From the NCBI RefSeq assembly GCF_902706285.1, contig NZ_CACSKD010000005.1, positions 62,001 to 126,000 on the forward strand: a stretch of 64,000 bases of DNA. Reading direction: 5' to 3'. Positions 53,803 to 62,980 of the stretch are shown here, one piece after another (position 1 is the first letter of the stretch; each line of letters begins with the position of its first letter). The position numbers were made by a program, and so were the translations under genes. The notes under the pieces are model-generated. The model had not been told where the DNA came from, searched no databases, and saw only the letters and a program-made list of their open reading frames with translations. This DNA comes from Rhizobium sp. 18055. GTDB taxonomy: Bacteria; Pseudomonadota; Alphaproteobacteria; Rhizobiales; Rhizobiaceae.

Positions 53803-54548
53803 AGCTCGTCACCGCCAATCTCTTGCGCGTCGCAGCGCTGGCGCTGCTGCTGATCCTGCTGTTCAGGACCGAGTGGCTGTCGTTCCTGCTGGTGCCGCTG
53901 ACCAACAACAACGCGCCTGCGGTCTACACCCAGAGCAGCCTGCCATCGCTGGCGCTCGGGCATATCCAGCTGGTGCTGATCTCGATCGTCGGCAGCGCGA
54001 TCCTCGCCATTGCCGGCGGCATCTTCGTGACCCGCAAGAGCGGCGCGGACTTCCTGCCGCTGTCGCGGGCAATTGCCAATGCCGGGCAGACCTTTCCGCC
54101 GGTGGCGGTGCTGGCGCTTGCGGTTCCGGCGATGGGTTTTGGCGCCGGGCCGACGCTGATCGCGCTGTTTCTCTACGGGTTGCTGCCGATTTTCGAAAAC
54201 ACCGTGTCGGGCCTGCATCAGGTCTCGCCCGCCGTGCTCGATGCCGCCGATGGCATGGGGATGAGCCCGACGCAGCGGCTGTTTCGCGTCGAGCTGCCCC
54301 TGGCGCTGCCCTTGATCATCGAGGGCATCAAGGTGGCGACGGTGATCAATATCGGCACCGCGACGATCGGCTCAACGGTGGCGGCCAAGGGGCTGGGCGA
54401 AGTGATCATCGCCGGGCTGATTTCCGACAACACCGCCTTCATCCTGCAGGGCGGGTTGATCGTCGGGCTGATGGCACTGCTGATCTACGATGCGATGGGG
54501 CTGGTGGAAAGCGCGATGACGCGAAGAATGGGCTTGCGCGCGGCCTGA
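53799..54548 (+). CDS. Osmoprotectant ABC permease, second subunit
   Basis: A 249-residue permease with six or so hydrophobic segments. The coupling loop is LDAADGMGMSPTQRLFRVEL, and the segment VATVINIGTATIGSTVAAKG is characteristic of OpuC permeases. It forms the heterodimer partner of the longer permease two genes upstream. Its start overlaps the ATPase stop (ATGA), so translation is coupled. Confidence 0.93.
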   Translation: MKLVTANLLRVAALALLLILLFRTEWLSFLLVPLTNNNAPAVYTQSSLPSLALGHIQLVLISIVGSAILAIAGGIFVTRKSGADFLPLSRAIANAGQTFPPVAVLALAVPAMGFGAGPTLIALFLYGLLPIFENTVSGLHQVSPAVLDAADGMGMSPTQRLFRVELPLALPLIIEGIKVATVINIGTATIGSTVAAKGLGEVIIAGLISDNTAFILQGGLIVGLMALLIYDAMGLVESAMTRRMGLRAA

Positions 54549-54594
54549 TCCAGCGGCTACCAAAGCGGCCTGACATGCCAGACGGGAGGCTGCC

Positions 54595-54990
54595 TTGGCC
54601 AAGATGATACACTCGATGATCCGCGTTCTCGACGAGGCGCGCTCGGTCGAATTCTACAGCACGGTGTTCGGCCTCGATATCGCCGACCGCATCGATTTCG
54701 AGACATTCACGCTAATCTATCTCAGCAACGCCGAGACCGGTTTCGAGCTGGAGCTGACCGTCAACAAGGGACGCGTCGAGCCCTACAATCTCGGCGATGG
54801 CTATGGTCATCTGGCGGTCTCGGTCGATGAGGTCGCCGTCGAGCACAAGCGGCTGACGGATGCGGGCCTCAACCCCGGCAAGCTGGTCGAGCTCAACCGC
54901 GACGGCAAGCTGCTGGCGCTGTTCTTCTTCATGAACGACCCGGACGGCTACAAGATCGAAGTCCTGCAGCGCCACGGCCGTTATCTCTAA
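54595..54990 (+). CDS. VOC-family protein, glyoxalase I-like
   Basis: A 131-residue vicinal-oxygen-chelate protein resembling lactoylglutathione lyase. The start MAKMIHSMIRVLDEARSVEF and the metal-site residues (His 6, Glu in FELELTVNKG, His in YGHLAVSVDEV, Glu in PDGYKIEVLQ) agree with glyoxalase I. It would detoxify methylglyoxal with glutathione. The TTG start at 54595 has GGGAGG just upstream; an ATG at 54604 is the alternative. It is 46 bases past the transporter genes and may be read with them. Confidence 0.87.
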   Translation: MAKMIHSMIRVLDEARSVEFYSTVFGLDIADRIDFETFTLIYLSNAETGFELELTVNKGRVEPYNLGDGYGHLAVSVDEVAVEHKRLTDAGLNPGKLVELNRDGKLLALFFFMNDPDGYKIEVLQRHGRYL

Positions 54991-54999
54991 GAGTTCCTG

Positions 55000-57453
55000 A
55001 TGATCCAGAAAACTGAGCTGAAACACGGCTGGGCCCTTTCCTGCAACGTTGCAGGTAAGCCGGAACTGCCGAAATCCATTCCCGCGGCTGTGCCCGGCTG
55101 CGTGCATCTCGATCTCCTGGCCGAGCGACTGATCCCCGATCCGTATATCGACGTCAACGAAATCACCAACGACTGGATCGGTCGCGAGGACTGGACCTAT
55201 CGCTGCAGCTTCGACGCGGCGCCCGATGGCGAGAGGGTGCACGAACTGGTGTTCGACGGGCTGGACACGGTGGCGACGATCTCGCTCAACGACGAGGAGA
55301 TCGGCCAGGCCTTCAACATGCACCGCACCTATCGCTTCAATGTTTCGGAACTGCTGAAGGCGGGGGCAAACGAACTATGCGTCACCTTCCGCTCGGCCTA
55401 TGCCTATGGCGCCGAGATGGAAGCGCATTATGGCTACCGGCCGAACAACTATCCCGGCCCCGGCAACTTGATGCGCAAGATGGCCTGCAATTTCGGCTGG
55501 GACTGGGGTCCGACGCTGGTCACATCAGGCATCTGGAAGCCGGTGCGGCTGGAAAGCTGGGCACGGGCGCGGCTGGCGGAGACGCGGGTGTCCGCGACGC
55601 TTGCCGGTGGCGATGGGCTGGTGACGGTGCATGCGCGGATCGCGCGGCAGGGCGCTGCCGGTGCCTGCAGGATTACGGCGAGTATTGCCGGCGTCACGCA
55701 GGATGTCGCGGTGGATCCGGGAACCGATGAGGTCCGCTTCGAGGTGCGGGTGCCCTCGCCGCAGATCTGGTGGCCGCATCATCTTGGAGCGCAACCGCTC
55801 TATCCGTTGCGGCTGGAATTGCGCGCCAGTGCCAGCGGCGATCTGCTCGATGGCTACGCAAAGGAGATCGGCTTTCGCTCGGTGCGGCTCGATACGTCGG
55901 CGGATGCGCACGGTTCGGCCTTCACTTTCGTGATCAACGACGTGCCGCTGTTTCTCTGCGGTGCCAACTGGATCCCCGATGATTGCTTCCCGTCTCGGGT
56001 GACGGCGGAGCGCTACGTCTCACGCATCGACGAGGCGAAGGCCGCCAACATCCACCTGCTGCGCGTCTGGGGCGGCGGGATTTTCGAGCGGGACGAATTC
56101 TACGAGGCTTGCGACCGGGCGGGCATGCTGGTGTGGCAGGACTTCCTGTTTGCCTGCGCCTCCTATCCCGAGGAAGAGCCGTTGCGCAGCGAGGTCGAGG
56201 CGGAGGTGCGCGACAATGTCGTGCGGCTGATGCCGCATGCCTCGCTGATCGTCTGGAACGGCAACAACGAGAATATCTGGGGTTTTGACGAGTGGGGCTG
56301 GCGGCCGATCATCAAGGACGGCGAGAGCTGGGGGCTGGGTTATTATCTCGATATCCTGCCGAGGCTTTGTGCCGAACTCGATCCCGGGCGGCCCTATTAT
56401 CCCGGCAGCCCCTACTCCGGCACGATGGAGATCGCGCCGAATGCCGATGAGCATGGGTGCAAGCACATCTGGGATGTGTGGAACGATGTCGGCTATGAGG
56501 TCTATCGCGACTACATCCCGCGCTTCTGCTCCGAATTCGGCTGGCAGGCGCCGCCGAACTGGGCGACGCTGGAAGAGAGCGTGCACGACGCCCCGCTGAC
56601 GCCGGTTTCAAACGGCGTGTTCCATCATCAGAAGGCGACGCAGGGAAACGACAAGCTGCTCAGCGGGCTTTCCGGCCACCTGCCGGAGCCGCAGACGATG
56701 GACGACTGGCACTTTGCCACGCAGCTCAACCAGGCGCGCGCCATCCGCTTTGCCGTCGAGCACATGCGTTCGCACCGCGATATCTGCAAGGGCGCCGTCG
56801 TCTGGCAGTTCAACGATTGCTGGCCGGTGACTTCATGGGCAGCGCTGGATTCGGCTGGGCGGCGCAAGCCTTTGTGGTTTGCGATGCAGCAGGCCTTCGA
56901 TCCGCGGCTTTTGACGATCCAGCCGCGCGAAGGCGGGCTGGCCACCGTTGCGGTGAACGAGCGGACGCTGTTCTGGCGGGCGAAAATATCGGGCAAGCGG
57001 CTGAAGCTGGATGGAACGGTGCTGGCCGAATTCGAGTTCTGGCGGCTGCTCTGCGATCGCTTCGAGGCGAAGGCATTTGCCTTGCCGGAGGATATTGCGA
57101 CGGCAGGGGATAAGAATGACGAGGTGATCGTCGTGCAGATGCTCGATCGGCGGGCGTTTCATTATTTCGTCGAGGATATCGCGCTGAAGCTGCCGAAACC
57201 GACGCTCAGCGTCTCGGTGAGCAGGCGCGCCGGCGGTTGCGATATCACGGTGACGGCGGTGAGCTTGCTGAAGGATCTCTGCCTGATGGTCGATCGTCTC
57301 GATCCCGATGCGGTGGTGGATTCGATGCTGGTCACATTGCTGCCGGGCGAGAGCCATGTGTTCCGGGTGCAGACGCAAGCGACGATCGCTCCCGCTGATA
57401 TCACCGTTGGAACTATCCTTCGATGCGCCAACGACCTTGTTGCCAGAGGTTGA
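55000..57453 (+). CDS. Beta-mannosidase, glycoside hydrolase family 2
   Basis: An 817-residue GH2 enzyme removing terminal beta-mannose. The N-terminal jelly-roll domain has FDGLDTVATISLNDEEIG. The catalytic barrel contains LRVWGGGIFERDEFYEACDR, the acid/base Glu in IVWNGNNENIWGFDEW and the nucleophile Glu in FCSEFGWQAPP. Immunoglobulin-like domains follow at the end. The absence of a signal peptide suggests cytoplasmic action on imported oligosaccharides. It starts 9 bases after the glyoxalase-type gene, so cotranscription is likely even though function differs. Confidence 0.93.
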   Translation: MIQKTELKHGWALSCNVAGKPELPKSIPAAVPGCVHLDLLAERLIPDPYIDVNEITNDWIGREDWTYRCSFDAAPDGERVHELVFDGLDTVATISLNDEEIGQAFNMHRTYRFNVSELLKAGANELCVTFRSAYAYGAEMEAHYGYRPNNYPGPGNLMRKMACNFGWDWGPTLVTSGIWKPVRLESWARARLAETRVSATLAGGDGLVTVHARIARQGAAGACRITASIAGVTQDVAVDPGTDEVRFEVRVPSPQIWWPHHLGAQPLYPLRLELRASASGDLLDGYAKEIGFRSVRLDTSADAHGSAFTFVINDVPLFLCGANWIPDDCFPSRVTAERYVSRIDEAKAANIHLLRVWGGGIFERDEFYEACDRAGMLVWQDFLFACASYPEEEPLRSEVEAEVRDNVVRLMPHASLIVWNGNNENIWGFDEWGWRPIIKDGESWGLGYYLDILPRLCAELDPGRPYYPGSPYSGTMEIAPNADEHGCKHIWDVWNDVGYEVYRDYIPRFCSEFGWQAPPNWATLEESVHDAPLTPVSNGVFHHQKATQGNDKLLSGLSGHLPEPQTMDDWHFATQLNQARAIRFAVEHMRSHRDICKGAVVWQFNDCWPVTSWAALDSAGRRKPLWFAMQQAFDPRLLTIQPREGGLATVAVNERTLFWRAKISGKRLKLDGTVLAEFEFWRLLCDRFEAKAFALPEDIATAGDKNDEVIVVQMLDRRAFHYFVEDIALKLPKPTLSVSVSRRAGGCDITVTAVSLLKDLCLMVDRLDPDAVVDSMLVTLLPGESHVFRVQTQATIAPADITVGTILRCANDLVARG

Positions 57454-57469
57454 CGCATGAATCGAAAAA

Positions 57470-57495
57470 GCCTCCGGCTGGTGCCGGAGGCCTTT
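57470..57495. terminator. Terminator between beta-mannosidase and PRC-barrel genes
   Basis: GCCTCCGGC (57470-57478), loop TGGT, GCCGGAGGC (57483-57491), then CTTTC; AAAAA lies on the left. It can act for both convergent genes. Confidence 0.8.
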
Positions 57496-57551
57496 CGAAA
57501 CTCAGGCCCCGCAAGCTGCAGGAGCCTTCCGTTTCGGCTTAGCGGGAGACA

Positions 57552-57944
57552 TTACATCCAGTAGGGCGGCACGCCGTAGTAGTCATAGACCCGGCGGCCA
57601 TTGTCGTTGTACCAGCTGTCGTCATCATCCGCATAACGCGGGGCGCCTTCGATCTGTTCCTTGGTCAGGTCGATACGGTAGCCATCGAGCTGCGTGTCGT
57701 AAGACAGCTTGTCCCACGGCAGCGGATAATGATCGTGGCCGATGCCCATGAAGCCGCCGAAGCTCAGCACTGCATAGGCGACGCGGCCGTCCTTCTTGCC
57801 GATGATCAGGCGCTCAATCGAGCCGATATGCTTGGCATCGGCGCCATAGACGCGGGTGCCTTCGACACGGTCGCTGGCAATCAGCGATGGTGTATCCTTG
57901 ACGTTCGGATCACGGCTGTTCTGGTTGTTGTCCTGGTGCAGCAT
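57552..57944 (-). CDS. PRC-barrel domain protein
   Basis: A 130-residue protein with a single PRC-barrel: ASDRVEGTRVYGADAKHIGS, then IERLIIGKKDGRVAYAVLSF and GGFMGIGHDHYPLPWDKLSY. The C-terminus is Asp/Tyr-rich (RYADDDDSWYNDNGRRVYDY). Such proteins are common in alphaproteobacteria, often stress-induced, and their role is unknown. An AGGAGG ribosome site precedes the ATG. Divergent from fadD. Confidence 0.88.
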   Translation of the reverse strand: MLHQDNNQNSRDPNVKDTPSLIASDRVEGTRVYGADAKHIGSIERLIIGKKDGRVAYAVLSFGGFMGIGHDHYPLPWDKLSYDTQLDGYRIDLTKEQIEGAPRYADDDDSWYNDNGRRVYDYYGVPPYWM

Positions 57945-58147
57945 GGTGTACCTCCTGTTGGTCTTCTCGTTTGCAGTCTCTGAGTTGAAAACGTCGCCCG
58001 TCGCTCAAGGTTCCGAAATTCTCCCAAGCGTCGTGCCGCAGAGAATATTGACGTTTACGTTAAGGTTAGAGTAATCCTAGTCTCTGCTTGAACCATTCAG
58101 GCAATGGCATAAGCTGCCGTATTGGAGGATGGAGGATCTTCCAATAG

Positions 58148-58171
58148 GTTGCCGGGTTACCGGCCGGCAAC
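58148..58171 (+). promoter_or_regulatory. Hairpin in the fadD leader
   Basis: GTTGCCGG (58148-58155) pairs with CCGGCAAC (58164-58171), ending about 3 bases before the ribosome site CAGGGAGAG. It could be a regulator site or could influence translation; no further support. Confidence 0.4.
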
Positions 58172-58189
58172 GACAGGGAGAGAGACACG

Positions 58190-59890
58190 ATGAACAGCAT
58201 TTCCGTCCATCCAGACGGTGCCAAGCCCGAAAAGCCTTGGCTTGCCGCTTATCCCGCGATCGTGCCGGCAGAGCTTCCGCCGCTGGAATATGAATCGCTG
58301 GCAGAGCTGCTGGAGAAATCCTGCCAGCGCTACGCCGACCGCATCGCCTTTTCCAGCATGGGCAGGAAGCTCAGCTATCGCGAGTTGGAGAGCCAGACGC
58401 GCAAGATCGCTGCATGGCTGCAGAGTACGGGCCTGCAGAAGGGCGACCGCGTTGCGGTGATGATGCCGAACGTGCTGCAGAACCCGATTGCCGCCTATGG
58501 CATCCTGCGCGCCGGTCTGGTGGTGGTGAATGTCAACCCGCTCTACACGCCGCGCGAGCTGGAGCACCAGCTGCGCGATTCAGGCGCCAAGGCGATCTTC
58601 GTGCTGGAGAATTTTGCCCGCACTGTCGAGCAGGTGCTGGAGAAGACCGACGTGCGGCATGTGGTCGTCAGCTCGCTCGGCGAGATGCTGGGTGCCAAGG
58701 GGCTGATCGTCAACCTGCTGGTGCGCAAGGTGAAGAAGCTTGTCCCCGCGTGGTCGATCCCGCAGCACAAGACGTTCAAACAGGTGCTTGGCGAAGGTGA
58801 AGGTGTCGCGCTGAAGCCGGCCGGGCTGGTGGCCGGTGACATCGCCTTCCTGCAGTATACAGGTGGCACGACCGGGATCGCCAAGGGTGCGATGCTGACC
58901 CACAGGAACCTGTTGTCGAACAAGCTGCAGCTGGAGATCTGGCTGAAAACGGCGTTTGAGAACCGCCAGCGGCCCGAGGTGCTGAACTTCCTCTGCGCGC
59001 TGCCGCTCTACCATATCTTCGCGCTGACGGTGAATTCGCTGATGGGCATGTCGCTCGGCGCGCACAATATCCTGGTTGCCAATCCGCGCGATATTCCGGC
59101 GCTGGTGCGGGAGTTTTCGAAATCCAACGTGCATGTCTTCCCCGGCCTCAACACGCTGTTCAATGCGCTGATGAACAATGCAGAGTTCGCCAAGGTGGAT
59201 TTCTCCTCGCTGGTGATCTCGCTTGGCGGCGGCATGGCGGTGCAGCGGCCGGTGGCGGAACGCTGGCTGAAAATCACCGGTGGGCACATCACCGAGGGGT
59301 ACGGCCTCTCGGAGACATCGCCGGTGGCAACCGCCAACCGATTCGATTCGCCCGAGTTTACCGGCTCGATCGGCCTGCCGATCTCCTCCACCGATCTCGA
59401 TATTCGCGACGAGGACGGCAATTCGCTGGCGCTCGGCGAGGTCGGCGAAATCTGCATTCGCGGGCCACAGGTGATGGCCGGCTACTGGAACAGGCCGGAT
59501 GAGACGGCGCGGGCAATGACCCCGGACAGCTATTTCCGCACCGGCGACATGGGCTACATGGATGCGCGCGGCTACACCAAGATCGTCGACCGGAAGAAGG
59601 ACATGATCCTGGTCTCGGGCTTCAACGTCTACCCCAACGAGATCGAGGAGGTGGCGGCGATGCACGCCGGAATCCTCGAAGCAGCAGCGGTTGGCGTGGC
59701 CGACGGGCACTCCGGCGAGGCGGTGAAGCTGTTCGTGGTGCGCAAGGATCCGGCGCTGACTGAGGCCGACGTGAAGGCCCATTGCGCCGCCAACCTGACC
59801 AACTACAAGCGGCCGCGCTTCATCGAATTCCGCAGCGAATTGCCGAAGTCGCCGGTTGGCAAGATCCTGCGCAAGGATCTGCGCGGCTGA
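58190..59890 (+). CDS. fadD: Long-chain fatty acid-CoA ligase
   Basis: A 566-residue adenylate-forming enzyme activating fatty acids with ATP and CoA. The phosphate-binding loop is YTGGTTGIAKGAMLTHRN, and the acyl-site motif is EGYGLSETSPVAT. The C-terminal domain carries YFRTGDMGYMDARGYTKIVD and RKKDMILVSGFNVYPNEIEE, then the catalytic Lys in LPKSPVGKILRKDLR. Length and motifs match FadD. GGGAGAGAGA precedes the ATG. Confidence 0.93.
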   Translation: MNSISVHPDGAKPEKPWLAAYPAIVPAELPPLEYESLAELLEKSCQRYADRIAFSSMGRKLSYRELESQTRKIAAWLQSTGLQKGDRVAVMMPNVLQNPIAAYGILRAGLVVVNVNPLYTPRELEHQLRDSGAKAIFVLENFARTVEQVLEKTDVRHVVVSSLGEMLGAKGLIVNLLVRKVKKLVPAWSIPQHKTFKQVLGEGEGVALKPAGLVAGDIAFLQYTGGTTGIAKGAMLTHRNLLSNKLQLEIWLKTAFENRQRPEVLNFLCALPLYHIFALTVNSLMGMSLGAHNILVANPRDIPALVREFSKSNVHVFPGLNTLFNALMNNAEFAKVDFSSLVISLGGGMAVQRPVAERWLKITGGHITEGYGLSETSPVATANRFDSPEFTGSIGLPISSTDLDIRDEDGNSLALGEVGEICIRGPQVMAGYWNRPDETARAMTPDSYFRTGDMGYMDARGYTKIVDRKKDMILVSGFNVYPNEIEEVAAMHAGILEAAAVGVADGHSGEAVKLFVVRKDPALTEADVKAHCAANLTNYKRPRFIEFRSELPKSPVGKILRKDLRG

Positions 59891-59911
59891 ATTTGACGAT
59901 TGCGTGAAATT

Positions 59912-59943
59912 AAAAGCCATCTGCGCCTGCGGGTGGCTTTTTT
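59912..59943 (+). terminator. Terminator after fadD
   Basis: AAAAGCCA (59912-59919) pairs with TGGCTTTT (59934-59941), with G-T pairs extending the stem and a T-run at the end. Confidence 0.75.
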
Positions 59944-60028
59944 GCGTTTCGGCAGGACAGTGAACTTGATTTGCACCCTACAAAGCGAATAGTTTCCGCG
60001 ACCCTCACGCCCTGCAAAGGAGCCTCCC

Positions 60029-61654
<1,626 letters not shown>

Positions 61655-61687
61655 GATCTGAAGCCAGAGTCATATCTGGAGAGTACG

Positions 61688-61722
61688 ACGCTCCCGCGGT
61701 AACCGCTGCGGGAGCGTTTTTT
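61688..61722 (+). terminator. Terminator after pgi
   Basis: A 10-bp stem ACGCTCCCGC (61688-61697) with GCGGGAGCGT (61708-61717), then TTTTT. Confidence 0.85.
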
Positions 61723-61754
61723 ATGCGGCCAGCATCAGCGGCCGACAGGCGAAA

Positions 61755-61898
61755 TCAGCCTTTGGTTCCCTTGCCAAGCGACGTCGTGCTGGCTGCCTGC
61801 TTGACCTGCGACCCCTGCTGCGAGGCCGGGGATGCTGCGGATTTGTCCTTCTTCGGCTTGCGCGCTTCGCGACTTCCGCGGATTTGACCCTTTGCCAT
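61755..61898 (-). CDS. Small basic protein, 47 aa
   Basis: A 47-residue Lys/Ser/Gln-rich protein, MAKGQIRGSREARKPKKDKS followed by a Ser/Ala/Gln-rich tail ending GTKG. It has no hydrophobic segment and is probably disordered. AGGGAG lies about 8 bases before the ATG. The MAKGQIRG-x-REA-K-PK start recurs in small rhizobial proteins of unknown function, as far as I recall. The same DNA has a longer open frame in another register (61735-62001) with no such start; I prefer this one. Confidence 0.65.
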   Translation of the reverse strand: MAKGQIRGSREARKPKKDKSAASPASQQGSQVKQAASTTSLGKGTKG

Positions 61899-62004
61899 GT
61901 TTGGCTCCCTGGTTAGGCCATATCAGACGATGATGGCTAACCAACAGAGGAGCGCACGGGGCGAAAAAAGCAAGCATATTCTTGCGTCCGAAGGCACTCA
62001 TCCC

Positions 62005-62868
62005 TCATCGTGCAAACTTCTTCGCACCGGCGACGCAGGCAACGATGGCGACGGTGACAACCAGCATGATCGGGCTGATCTGCTCGTGCAGCAGCGTGGC
62101 CGCCAGCAACAGGCCGAAGAAAGGCTGCAGCAGCTGCAACTGCCCGACACCGGCGATGCCGCCCTGCGCGAGGCCGCGATACCAGAAGAAGAAGCCGATC
62201 AGCATGCTGAACAGCGAGACGTAGACAAGCCCCACCCAGGACGGTGCGGCGATGCTGGCGAAGGATGACGGCAGATTGAACAGCGCCAGAGCGAGCATCA
62301 CAGGCAGCGCCAGCACCAGCGCCCAGGATATCACCTGCCAGCCACCGAGTTTGCGCGAGAGTTTCGCTCCCTCGGCATAGCCCAGACCGCAGACGATGAT
62401 CGCGGCCAGCATCAGGAGATCGCCGAGCGGCGCGGCGGCAATGCCCTGCGAGACGGCGAAACCGGCCACCAATGCACTGCCGAGACAGGAGAAGATCCAG
62501 AACGCCGGACGCGGGCGCTCGCCGCCGCGCAGTACGCCGAAGATCGCCGTGGACAGCGGCAGCAGGCCGATGAAGACGGTGGAATGGGCGGAGGTCACGT
62601 GGGTGAGCGCCAGTGCTGTCAGCAGGGGGAAGCCGATGACGACACCGAAGGCGACAATGACTAGCGACGCCAGATCGGACCGCGCGGGGCGCTTCTCGCG
62701 AAACAGCAGCAACAGCGCCAGCGCGATCAGGCCGGCGATCGTTGCGCGGGCCACGGTGAGGAACACCGGATCGAAGCCCATCACCGCCATGCGGGTTGCC
62801 GGCAGTGATCCGCTGAAGATCAGGATGCCGATAAACCCATTGATCCAACCAGCCGACGCGCGGTCCAT
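62005..62868 (-). CDS. EamA/DMT-family transporter
   Basis: A 287-residue drug/metabolite exporter with ten transmembrane helices in two EamA repeats. The first repeat begins INGFIGILIFSGSLPATRMA and the second contains MLAAIIVCGLGYAEGAKLSR. The late segment GGIAGVGQLQLLQPFFGLLL is typical of the fold. I prefer the start at 62868, 6 bases after GGAG; an ATG at 62880 is the alternative. The substrate is unknown. It is divergent from a MocR-type regulator over a palindrome, so it is likely that regulator's target. Confidence 0.9.
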   Translation of the reverse strand: MDRASAGWINGFIGILIFSGSLPATRMAVMGFDPVFLTVARATIAGLIALALLLLFREKRPARSDLASLVIVAFGVVIGFPLLTALALTHVTSAHSTVFIGLLPLSTAIFGVLRGGERPRPAFWIFSCLGSALVAGFAVSQGIAAAPLGDLLMLAAIIVCGLGYAEGAKLSRKLGGWQVISWALVLALPVMLALALFNLPSSFASIAAPSWVGLVYVSLFSMLIGFFFWYRGLAQGGIAGVGQLQLLQPFFGLLLAATLLHEQISPIMLVVTVAIVACVAGAKKFAR

Positions 62869-62940
62869 GCTGCACTCCATCCTCTAAATCATGCAGCCTT
62901 ATCGGACGGAAGGCTATCGCAAGGCCAGTGACAGTCTGAT

Positions 62941-62958
62941 ACAGTTTCGCGAAACTGT
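62941..62958. promoter_or_regulatory. Perfect 18-bp palindrome between EamA and MocR genes
   Basis: ACAGTTTCGCGAAACTGT, uninterrupted. It sits 22 bases before the preferred regulator start and 72 bases before the exporter start, where a regulator could control both. Confidence 0.6.
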
Positions 62959-62980
62959 TATGGTCCATAGGGCAGTACGG

